Shown here: piece after piece, positions 54,595 through 64,000 of the stretch | Numbering within the stretch: position 1 is the stretch's first letter | How the letters are laid out: every line of letters starts with the position of its first letter | Assembly (NCBI RefSeq): GCF_000151315.2 | Contig: NW_011887292.1 | Location: 62,001-126,000, forward strand | Source of the DNA: Capsaspora owczarzaki ATCC 30864 | Lineage: Eukaryota; Opisthokonta; Filasterea | Direction: 5' to 3' | DNA: 64,000 nucleotides | Notes under the pieces: generated by a model | What the model was told of the DNA's origin: nothing | Seen by the model: the letters and a program-made list of their open reading frames with translations, nothing else | The model's database searches: none | Made by a program: the position numbers and the translations under genes

Positions 54595-55062
54595 CGCGAG
54601 ATTGCTTGGTTTCAAAAAGCCTGGTTGTCCGTTTCAACAAGTGGCACGGGAACGGCCAACCGCTGTGTAATTTTAGGCTCGTTGTGCTTTTTTGTCTTGT
54701 CTTGATTTGTAACGTGTGCATGCGTGTGGTGTGCATGTCGGCATGTGTCGATGATGCATTTGTCGCGGTGCATTTCGAGTGTGGTGCTTTTTGTGTGGTG
54801 CGCGTCGTGTTCCGTCGTTCTGCGACTTTCCCCTCCTCCGAAAGCCAGTAGCAACCAGAGATTGTTGCTCTGCTTTTTACGAGACTTGCGACGATGCACA
54901 CTGCACTGATTGACTGACGTTTTTGTGTTTGATGGCAAGTTTTTTGTACTCGATGCTCTGCCGTCTCAAATATATTCCATACTCTTCCCCCCAATCTCTG
55001 AGATTTCACTCTTTCTTTTTGTTTCCTTGTTTTTTGTTCTTCTTCCCCCTTTCTCAGACAAA
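54595..55062. other. Intergenic region between RFK and PepD
   Basis: No gene is seen. TG-rich sequence (54700-54800) and a pyrimidine-rich stretch just before the PepD ATG are likely the 3'UTR and promoter. Confidence 0.5.
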
Positions 55063-56947
55063 ATGTCTCACGAACGCATTCTGAGCGCCGAATCGCTGCT
55101 GCACCTTCCGACGTCGATTCCGCTCGTCGACCAGCTCGGCGGCGATGCGATCTGGAAGTACTTTGCAATGTGCCTCGAGACCCCGCGCCCGTCCTCCAAG
55201 CTCGACCAGTAAGAACGACGGATGAGATAGTCTATTCCATCCACACACACATCACTCACTCACTCACTCACTCACTACGCCTTTGATGATGCTTGCTTTG
55301 GCTTGCTTGCACACTAGGATTCGAGCCAAGGTGACTGGAGTGGCCGACAGGCTGGGCCTCGTGCACAAGACCGACCGAGCGGGGAACGTGCTGATCTGCA
55401 AGCCCGCGACGCCCGGGTACGAGCATGTTGCTGCAGTTGCATTGCAGTGCCATCTGGACATGGTCACGTCCAAGAACGAGGGCGTCGAGCACGACTTTGA
55501 CGTCGACCCGATTCGCGTCAGGATTGACGGCGACTGGCTCAAGGCAGAGTCGACCACGCTCGGCGCCGACGATGGCATTGGCGTCGCGGCGTGCTTGGCA
55601 TTGCTGGAGGACATTGCGCCAGAGCGCATGGAGCTCGAAGGCCGCTCGCACAAGGACAAGCGCGAGTTTGTCCACCCGGCGCTCGAGCTCTTGTTCACCG
55701 CAGACGAGGAGACAACCATGAGCGGCGCCATGGACATTGACCCGGAGCTGCTCAAGGCGCGCCTCATGATCAACGTCGACTCGGAAGAGCAAAACTCAAT
55801 CTGCATTGGCTGCGCTGGCGGGTTTGAAAAGATTCTGCTGCTGCCCGTCGAGTGGGCCGAGAACGGCGACGATGCCGCGGCGCTTTCCACCCCGGGCACA
55901 TTCACCCTGCTGTCGGTGCATCTGAAGGGCTTGCTCGGTGGACACTCTGGCGCGCAAATCCACGAGCCCCTCGGCAACGGCATCCAGCTGCTCGCGCGCA
56001 TCCTGAGCAACACGATCGATGCCGCGCCTGCTGGAGCGGATGTCCGCCTTGCGGCGTACAAGGGCGGCACGGCCATCAACGCCATCCCTCGCGAGGCGCG
56101 TGCAGTGGTGGCAGTTCGCACCGCCCACGTCGCAGAGGTCGTCACCCTGCTCGACACGGCGTTTGCCAGCGTGGTTCGTGGGCGCTACACGCTCGAGCAG
56201 GAGCCCAACGCAGTGCTTGCGGTTGCCACCATGAGTGGCTCTGACGACTGGCACCGCACCGTCCCGACGCCGCTCAAGGTGGTCGAGGACGAGCTCGGCG
56301 AATCTCCCGCCTTTGCTGCGGGCGCCACCAACGCGCGCCTCTGCGCTCTGACGCCAACGTCCACCCGTGCCTCGCTCGACTACATCACGTCCCTGCACCA
56401 CGGCGTCATTTACAAGAGTCGCGAGGTCGAGGGCCTGGTGGAAACCAGCATCGCCTTCACGGTTGCTCAGCTCACCGACAGCGGGCTGTACTGCCACCTG
56501 TTTGCGCGCTCGAGCAACGACGCTCACATGGTGGAAGTGTCGCAACGGCTGGATGAGAGCCACGGCGCTTCTTGGTGGGAGGCGCACGGGCTCACCCAAC
56601 TGGCAGAGACTGCCGCAAGCCGCATCAACGGCAAGACGCTGCAAAAGTTTGGCCCGACGCCCGCGCTGAACGGCTTCCCTGGCTGGATGCCCAACCCCCA
56701 TACCGACTTGCTCAAATCCACGCGCAGTGCCTACGAGTCCGAGTATGGCGTGCAGCCCCGCGTCTACGCCGTGCATGCTGGTCTCGAGTGTGGCTTCTGG
56801 CAGCGCACGTTTGCCGGCATGGAGTGCGTGTCTGTCGGCCCCGAAGTCGCTGCCGCGCACTCTCCCGACGAGCGTCTCGAAATTTCCACCGTCCGCCCCT
56901 TTATGCGTGTGCTCCGTGCCACACTCGATCTGCTCTGCCGTCAGTGA
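55063..56947 (+). CDS. pepD: Bacterial-type aminoacyl-histidine dipeptidase PepD (M20 family)
   Basis: Two exons, 55063-55208 and 55318-56947 (TGA), give about 591 residues. M20 di-zinc motifs are in order: LQCHLDMV (His-x-Asp), TTLGADDGIG (bridging Asp region), TADEETTMSGA (Glu-Glu general base and ligand), NVDSEEQ, GCAGG, LKGLLGGHSGAQIH, NAIPREA and HAGLECGFW near the C-terminus with the last His ligand. The order and wording match E. coli PepD (cytosolic non-specific dipeptidase) rather than eukaryotic CNDP dipeptidases. It is about 100 residues longer than E. coli PepD (485), with extra segments in the middle. The single intron shows it is a resident nuclear gene. Role: cytosolic hydrolysis of Xaa-His and other dipeptides. 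Confidence 0.93.
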
Positions 56948-57251
56948 GCGTAGTTTGGCGAGTTGGTTGTTGTTGTTGTCGTTGTTGTGTGAGTTTTTGC
57001 TTTCTGATGTCAATCTATGAAAGTCTCCCAAGTGATACACGAACAAGTCGCGACGCCGACATGCTTGTAAAGTATATTAAAAGGATGGAGGTCTGAGTTG
57101 AGATCGGTCAGTCCTCTCTTTTTGTCTGTCTTTCTGAGACGACAAGAAAGCCGGCGCTCCCCCACACCCCTTCTCCTCCCTCCGGCTTTGCTACCCTCCT
57201 TGATCCCTCTCACAAACTCTAGGGGGGTTGATTACGCATATTTCGCCAGTC
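56948..57251. other. Intergenic region between PepD and the deubiquitinase
   Basis: GTTGTT repeats follow the PepD stop. A pyrimidine-rich stretch (57110-57215) precedes the next start codon. No gene is seen. Confidence 0.5.
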
Positions 57252-60200
57252 ATGATGGACGTCTCCAGTCGGCCAGTCCCAGTGCCCGTCCCGGTGTCGC
57301 CTGGCGCGGAATCGACCAACTCGGACGACAATGACGGCTGCCCGCACGCCGCGCGCGTCCTGTCCCTCGACAATCTCGCAGTGAGTGTGCGCTTTTGGGG
57401 GTTGGGTTAGGGCTGAGTTACGGTTAGGGTGGGGTTGGGTAAGGGTTGGAGATTTGGCGTCGTATCCCCCGAGTCATAGATTGCATACGACTTGGTTACT
57501 ATTCGGCGGTGGTAGTTTTGGTACTATCTGAGCATTAGAAACGAACATGCTCAGTGCGTTTTGGGATGGTGCAGAAGGGAGAGACAGAAGCACGAAATGC
57601 AGTAGTAATTGAATACAATGCAGTATGTGAAATTGGTTGAGGTTTTAATTCGAAATTGGCATACGAACGTCGCTCAACATTTCAACACAGCGACCCTTTC
57701 TTTCCTTTGCTTTTTCCTTTGCGTTTTAGTGAATCTTTTGGTTGTTTCGTTCTGTTTTTCCTCGTCTTTTTATACTCGTTTTCTAACGCTTTTCCCTAAT
57801 CTCCTCTTCCCTCCCCAACCCTCCTCCTTCCCTCTCCGCCACCAACCCTCCTCCTTCCCGCAGATCATCCAGTCGCTCATGGACCAGCACGTCGTCAAGC
57901 GCAGGCAGCAGCTGGCCAAGGCGCGCCACTCGTTGCCGTCGTCCTCGTCCGCGTCAGCACTTTCCGCTCAAGCTGATCTCACCCAGTACAAGCCAATGGT
58001 GACCGCTACCACGACCGCCGCCGTCCCAAGCAACGCGTCTGCTGCTGCGCGTGACACTGTCAATGGCGGTGGCGATGGCCAGCCAGCAGCAGAGGCACTC
58101 GCGCTGGAACGGGCAATCCGGTACTGCGCCGAGTGCAATGCACAGCACCACCACCAGACAGCGCCAGACACAATGGCAACGATGATGCTTGCTCCGGATG
58201 CTGCAAAAGCGCTTGCGGCGGCGGCTGCATCCCTCGCGCAGACCAACACATCTTCGTCAAGCAACAGCCATCCGTCCATCGCGACGCTGCAGCTCGCCCA
58301 AGCACTCATTTACGACATGTATGCCAACACGGACGTGCTCGCAAAGGCAACGTACGACCCTGCGGCGGGGTCGGATGTCTGGGTATGTCTCTCGCCCGGC
58401 TGTCGACATGTCGGCTGCGGCCAGCAATCTCGCCGACACGGTTTGGCGCACTTTGAAACGCACAAGCATCCTCTCGTCATTCGGGCTGGCGTGCCCATGA
58501 TATGGTGCTACGCTTGCAACAACGAGGTGTTTATCGCGTCGTCGGAGACCACTGACAGCGCCCCGGCCACCCCCATTGACGACCATGACCAACCGAGTCA
58601 CGCCAACCACCACAACAACAACCACAACCACAACCACGCCAACGCGAATCAACCCACCCCAATGGATACAGACGACGATGAACGCACCAACCGCAACCGG
58701 GGATCGGGTGGAGAGCTGCAGCGGCACCATCGAGATCGAACCGCCGGGTCCACCAGCAGCGGCGGCGGCAGCAGCAGCAAGCACAGCAAAGACACTGGTC
58801 TCGGCGGCCATCGTGCCCTGCAAGTGCATCCGCGAGCGCTGATGGCCGAATTGTCGCCGAACGGTGGAATCTCCGGGCTCAACAACCTGGGCAACACTTG
58901 CTACATGAACGCACCGCTGCAAGCGCTCGCACACCTGCGGCCGCTGCTCGTTTTCTTCACCAACTTTTACGCACCCATCCGACCAGTGGCCCACAAGCTG
59001 TTTCACAACCAATCTACGCTCGACCACTTGCAAATGACCAACGACTTTTGCGAGCTGCTGAGCAACCTCTGGTCGGGCCAGTCCATGGCGATCTCCCCCT
59101 CACAAGTCGTTCACGATGTGAAGCGATTAAACCCAAGCTTCCGAGGCTATGCCCATCAAGACGCACAAGAGTTTTTGCGCACGCTCATGAGCGCGCTGCA
59201 CGACGACCTAAAGCGCCGAGTGCACACCGTCCCGACGGCTGCGGCTGCTGCCGACCAACAGCAACAGCAACAGCACCAGCACCAGCAACAGCAACAGGCT
59301 CACGCTGCCGAGAAAGCATCTCTGGATGGAAACGACTCGATCACCACATCCAATCGCGGGGGAAGCGAAGACGGCAGCGAAGACAGCACTACTACTGCAG
59401 CGGCTGCTGCTGCTGGTGGTCTTACCAGCTCTGAACATCACAGCGGAAGCGGCAGCCGGAGAAGCTTTGGTCAGCTCCGCCGATCGCTGGTCAAACGCAT
59501 GTCCAGAAAGGACAAACGGAAGAGCCTCGAGGGCCAAAACCCTCATCTTCCTTCAACGCAGGAGTCGGCTGCGGAGGATGGGTCAAAGCCCGCCACTCCT
59601 GCCCTCTCACCCAGCACATCCCAGCAGTCCACTGCCACCTCCACAGCTCCTTCGTCGGGACCTTCGAAACGGTTTTCGAGTGTCATTAGTTCTGTTTTCG
59701 AAGGCCAGCTTCGGAGCGAAGTCGAATGCGCCAAGTGCCACAATGTGCGTACCATTTCGTTGATGTTGTTGTCGTTGTTGTCGTTGTTGTCGTTGTTGTC
59801 GTTGTTGTCGTTGCTGTTGTCGTTGCTGTTGTCGTTGCTGTTGTCGTTGCTGTTGTTGTCGTTGCTGTCGATTTCCGGTTTGTCTCAATTTCTGTGCCTC
59901 CATTTTGTGTTTTGTGCTTGCTCTGCGCTAGATCTCGGTCACGGTGGACAGCTTCTGGGATTTGAACATCCCGATCGCTTCTGGCGCTGTCAGACGCAAA
60001 GACACGCGCGTTATCAACGGCGAAGATGCGCAGGGCAGCGCCAATCAAGTTGCCCTCGTGGAAACCAAACCAAGCTGGTCGATTCTCGGCATTCTAAGCC
60101 ATTTTAATCCGTTCTCGTCGTGGAAGCCAGTGGCACTAGAAGCTTGTCTTTCTGCTTTTTGCGACACGGAAGAATTGGTTGGCTCGGAGCGCTACCGATG

Positions 60201-61656
60201 CGAGCACTGCAACAAGTTGTGCGACGCCCTGAAAACGCTCTCTGTGCACGTGCTGCCCGAAGTTTTGTGCCTGCACATCAAGCGTTTCCGTCACGACTCG
60301 TACTTGTCCTCCAAGCTGTCCCAGCCAGTGCAGTTTCCGCTGGAAGGCCTGGACATGCGGCCATTCCTTGCACCTGGCTCGACCGAAACCAACACCTTGT
60401 ACACCTTGAATGCCGTTGTCTCCCATCGCGGAGGCGTCAACAGCGGCCACTATGTCGCGTACGCGCAACATCCGCAATCGGGCCGTTGGTTTGAGTATGA
60501 CGACTCGGATACAACAGAAGTCAGCGTCCAAGACGTGTTGGATCAGGAGGCGTACATTTTGTTTTACTCGCGTGAATCGGCTGCCGTTGACAAGGAGCGA
60601 TCGACTGTCGCCCAACTGATGGAGCGCGACTACCAATCCGCATCAGATGCTTCCTCTGTGCGCTACATTTCCAAGCAGTGGCTGGCGTCGTGGATGACCC
60701 TGTCCAATCCAGGCTCCATCTCGAACGGGGACTTGTTTTGTGAGCATGGAGGTAGGTGTCGTTGTGTTTATGCAAGGGGTTTTGTTTTCTTTTTTGTTGA
60801 GGATTTGGTTTTTGGGGACTATGAGCCTTTTTGCTGACATGAATTTTTTGTGTGTCAAACCTCGAAATTCTCAGGAGTGCAAATCCACCTGGAGTCCGTC
60901 ATCCAAACGCTGGTGACGCCTGTGCCCGTGTCAGTTTTTCAGTACCTCCAGAACGTTCACCAAGGAGGGCCCGAAATTATCTCTCTTGGCTCTTGCTCCG
61001 AGTGTTGGGTACGAAACCGTCTTGTGTTTTTGCGTTGGCCTTTGATTAATGATAGTTGCTCATTATGCTATGCCCTCTGTAACCGTTGTGTCCTGGCTGT
61101 GCGATTACAGCGCGAAGCCGAGCAGCTGCAGCAACGCCGAGACGAGGAAACAGCCGCCATCACTCGGCTTGATGTCTGCAATGAACAAGGCATTTGGTAC
61201 ATTATCTCTGCTGCTTGGCTCAAGCAATGGCTTGATTTCAAGAGCTCCAGAGATCCCAGTCAGTGTTGGTCTTTGCTCAATGGTGGTTCGCGACTGAAAA
61301 CGGTTTTCTCATTTCTGCTGTACCTTTTTCTTTCTGGCTTTTTTCTTTGGGCAGATGTTTTGCCTCCCGGTCCGATTTCCAACGATCGACTACTGGATGC
61401 AAATGGCGTTCCATTGCCGCATTTGAAGAAAGGTAACGGATGCTTTGGACTGATTTTTGTGACAGTTGTGTTTTGACAAGGTTTCTCACATGTTACTTCG
61501 TGTGTGTGCATGCTCCTTGTCACAGTCACACATTATCGTGGTGTCAATCAAAAGGTCTGGGAGTACTTTATGAAGCACTATGGCGGCGGTCCAACCATGG
61601 TCCGCAAGGTCATCGACATTCACTCGGCACCTGACTTGCCAGAGAACGATGTGTAG
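57252..61656 (+). CDS. USP33: Ubiquitin-specific protease with ZnF-UBP, UCH and tandem DUSP domains (USP20/33 type)
   Basis: Seven exons: 57252-57380, 57864-59744, 59932-60751, 60874-61008, 61111-61258, 61355-61432 and 61526-61656 (TAG), with consistent phases. The N-terminal zinc finger (CPHAARVLSLDNL split by intron 1, then YCAECN, CLSPGCRHVGCG, HFETHKHPL) is a ZnF-UBP. The catalytic Cys box is GLNNLGNTCYMNA (about 58877-58915) and the His box is VSHRGGVNSGHYVAYA (about 60418-60465), so the enzyme looks active. Between them lies a long poly-Gln/Ser insertion and a CxxC pair. Two C-terminal DUSP-like modules follow (WLASWMTLSNPG; WLKQWLDFKSS, then WEYFMKHYGGGP). ZnF-UBP–USP–DUSP–DUSP is the USP20/USP33 arrangement. 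It removes ubiquitin from substrates. Confidence 0.88.
57385..57455 (+). repeat. Degenerate telomere-like G-rich tract in USP intron 1
   Basis: The intron holds GGGTTGGGTTAGGG, then GGTTAGGGTGGGG and GGGTAAGGG, which are imperfect TTAGGG-type units. It is short and degenerate. Confidence 0.55.
59757..59870 (+). repeat. (GTTGTC)n microsatellite in USP intron 2
   Basis: TTGTCG/TTGCTG units are repeated through most of the intron between exons 2 and 3. Confidence 0.85.
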
Positions 61657-61766
61657 TTTTAGTAGTGTTGTTACAAAACGAAAAAAAAAAAACAATACAG
61701 TACATGGACATGGTGTTTCCCGAAGTTTCAATTCCATCGATTCAGCAGTTTGACCCCAAACGCCTC

Positions 61767-64000
61767 CTACATTGCCTCGAGCGGGTCCAAGCCCAACAAG
61801 CAAAGTCCATTGGCGAGGTTGATGCGGGCGCTTTCGAAGAGTGCCAGTCGCGCGCGAGCCACTTCCTCGGAAGCACCTTTCACGCGAAGATCGCGGAGTC
61901 CTGCCGAGACGGCCAGTGCCAAGTCCATCAGCTGGTCGACCAGCAAGCTTGGCTCTAGCTGCGTTGCGGCTCGCACGATCGCATCCGGGTATGCGGCAAC
62001 GACATCTACGATATACATGGCCGACGGTTCGGAAAGCAGAGACCAATCCACGTCAGCGGCAACGGCGTTGCTTCCCATCTTGCGTTTCAGACTATCCAAA
62101 AAAAAATTAAAAAAAAAAAATAGTCGATCAGCACAACAAGCAAGTCAGAACCCACCAGGATTTCAACAAACCCCAACCATCATCTCGCCGTGTACCTGCA
62201 CAACCGGGCGTGCGTGTACAGTAAATATGGCCCTGTCGTTCCGGTCGTTTGCAGAACTTGATTCCAGTCGAACTTGTATCCCCGCAAGCGCCGTGATTTC
62301 AGGTCTTGCACCACAATCGCAGCAAGAGCGGTTGATCTTGACACGCGCGCACGATCCACGAGTTGATCTGCTGCTGAAGCGTCGTCGGTCGACTCGGCGG
62401 AGGAGGTTGCTGTGCGTTCGCTGCGAGCAAGGCCACGCTCCTCGCCAATTTCGCGCATGTGCTGCTCGCCTTCTTCCAAAACATCCGATAGCAGGACCAT
62501 GTTACCCGTGCGCGAGCTCATGCCTTCCACCTTCCCAAAAGCAACATGGCGACACGCAGCCGCGTATTCGCTGTAGCCCAACACGCGCAGCAGCTCAAAC
62601 AGCTGCTCAAAGTGCAATGCTTGCTCCGGGCCCACCACATACAAGGCCAGGTCAGGCTTGTACTTTTGCCAGCGAGAAACGGCTGCTGCAATGTCTCGGG
62701 TGAGGTAGGTGGACGACTCGTTCGCTTTGGCCAGCACTGTCGGTTTGAGCTGCGGATTGGCAAACAGAGCCACCAATGCGCCATTGTCCTCGCGTTTGAG
62801 CGTCACGGGCGGTGATTCCAAGGCTTGGTTGGTGGTGGTATCGGACTGCGACGCGGCAATTTCCGACGCCGTTTTCACGCCAAGCTTGTCGACCAAAGAA
62901 GCCACGTGCTGTTGCACGAGCTCGTGTTGCAGCGACTCCCCATCGTAAACATCAAACTGCACGTTGAGTCGCGCGTACATGCTTCGGTACTCGACTTCGC
63001 TAAGTGACTTGAACTGGCGCCAGGTGGCGAGCGTCTCCGGGTCGCCTGCAATCGACAGAAATGAGGCTTTCCCAAGGCTCACATTCAACCAAAGCAACAA
63101 GAGGCCCTACCCGTCTCCATTTTCCGGAAGTGCTGCCGTGCCTGATCGTGAATGGCTGGGTCGGTCTCGGCTTCGCGGTTGATCTTGACGTAGACCTCAG
63201 CGAGATGTTGCAAAGGAGAGGATGCCAACTTTTCCTGCGACCCATACTTGGCGAATCCTACTCCGAGCAAGCCTGCAATGAACGCAACCACGTTCCAAGT
63301 AAGAATACAAAAAAAACCCAAATCGTCCGACGCGCAGTGCGAAAACGCACCATACTGCTTGCCCCAGTCACCCAAGTAATTGATAGCGACGGTTTTATAG
63401 CCAACTGCTTGCAGAAGGTTGCGCAAAACGTTTCCAATGATGGCAGAACGCAAGTGGCCGGCGTGGAAGGGTTTGGCAATGTTTGGCGAGCTAAAGTCAA
63501 GGACGGCCGTCTTGCCAGCCCCAATAGAGCGAGCCTCTCCATACTTGCTGCCTTGCGTCAACGCACTGTGAAGAACGTCTTTGGTGAATGTAGGGCGATG
63601 AAACCCAAACTGTATCAACTGGCCCAGTGTTGCAACGCTCGTGATGGCTTGCGAGCTGGTCTGCAGCTGTTTTTTTCAATCAGAACCACACAACAAACAA
63701 TCCAACATCAAAATCAACGAGTTCCAAGATTGAGCAGGATTAGATGATTGAATCAACCACTCTCGCTCAGATCCAGTCTGAACCATTCTCAGAAACCGCG
63801 CCAAATGGCCAAACCTCGTTCTGGATGCGAGCGGCAAGCTGGCCACCCGTTAGCTTGTCCACGGCAGGGCTTTGACTCTGTGAGCTCAATGTCCTTGATT
63901 CGAGATCCCTGCTCGCTTGGGTCGCACTCGGGTCGTCGTCTTCTCTCGTGGCTGGCTGGCTCGCTGGCTTCAGCGCGGCGAGTGCGGCTGCGCTCAGTCG
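61767..64000 (-). CDS. RARS1: Arginyl-tRNA synthetase (5' partial)
   Basis: At least six minus-strand exons: beyond 64000-63815, 63675-63352 (the 5' end of this exon is inferred), 63270-63112, 63047-62196 and about 62092-61767. The stop gives a C-terminus ending GLDPLEAM (the family ends in a DxPxxM-like motif). Class I signatures: DFSSPNIAKPFHAGHLRS (HIGH box), NYLGDWGKQYG, VEGMSSRTGN in place of KMSKS (as in many ArgRS), and TGPYLLYTHARLCR. It charges tRNA-Arg. The 5' end, seen as a Ser/Ala-rich segment ending ARIQNE, leaves the window. One enzyme could serve cytosol and mitochondrion, but I cannot see the N-terminus. It lies tail to tail with the USP, about 110 bp apart. Confidence 0.9.

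Noticed and set aside
53530-54600. AGA, riboflavin kinase and PepD as a metabolic operon
   Set aside because: They are co-directional, but each has its own introns, a polyadenylation signal is seen after AGA, and there is no shared pathway.
55796-57046. 416-codon minus-strand frame opposite PepD
   Set aside because: It is an antisense shadow of a clear M20 peptidase and has no family resemblance.
1-64000. tRNA, rRNA, LTR elements or virus-like elements
   Set aside because: I saw no cloverleaf, ribosomal, reverse-transcriptase, integrase or capsid signal. The only mobile element I can support is the Tc1-type transposon.

Overview
The window is nuclear DNA from a unicellular eukaryote. Genes are dense and sit on both strands. 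They carry short GT–AG introns and low-complexity stretches (poly-Q, poly-A, poly-S, homopolymers). The gene set is holozoan: a leucine-rich-repeat receptor tyrosine kinase, a Calx-beta receptor with a tyrosine-rich tail, a CDK5-type kinase, SMN, BCAS2, RIF1, APC1, flotillin, a CA8-like carbonic-anhydrase-related protein and a USP20/33-type deubiquitinase. I infer a filasterean such as Capsaspora, or a close relative; this is recognition, not a database match. There is one assembly gap (184 N at 47709-47892) and several host reading frames appear locally shifted.

Layout. 1-2959: 3' part of a Calx-beta transmembrane protein. 3389-5040: a complete Tc1-type transposon with 115-bp perfect inverted repeats. 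6060-12237: a large F-BAR/C1/RhoGAP/coiled-coil/MYND/SH3 protein. 12.7-13.8 kb: a carbonic-anhydrase-related protein with scrambled 5' duplications. 14556-16251 (-) and 16414-17574 (+): SMN with two Tudor domains, and BCAS2, head to head. 17835-19121 (-): flotillin. 20372-22117 (-): OMA1 protease. 23295-30025: APC1. 30362-31919 (-): CDK5-type kinase. 32176-39102: RIF1. 39.3-40.0 kb: an unrecognised gene. 40274-41971 (-): an LRR protein built from six identical-length exons. 43013-47123: a Gln-rich putative transcription regulator. 47675-50601 (-): LRR receptor tyrosine kinase. 51602-53459: aspartylglucosaminidase. 53659-54594: riboflavin kinase. 55063-56947: a bacterial-type PepD dipeptidase. 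57252-61656: USP20/33-like deubiquitinase. 61767->64000 (-): arginyl-tRNA synthetase.

The genes are not operonic, but three themes recur. (1) Phosphotyrosine signalling: an LRR receptor kinase and a receptor tail with about 17 tyrosine motifs. (2) Spliceosome assembly: SMN and BCAS2 share a 162-bp divergent promoter. (3) Cell cycle, chromosomes and ubiquitin: APC1, RIF1, CDK5-type kinase, USP20/33. The most distinctive structures are the fused F-BAR/RhoGAP/MYND/SH3 protein, the SMN whose Tudor duplication carried its intron along, the CDK5-type kinase bearing a PCTAIRE helix, the acatalytic carbonic anhydrase homologue, and two unrelated LRR genes in which each repeat is exactly one phase-2 exon.
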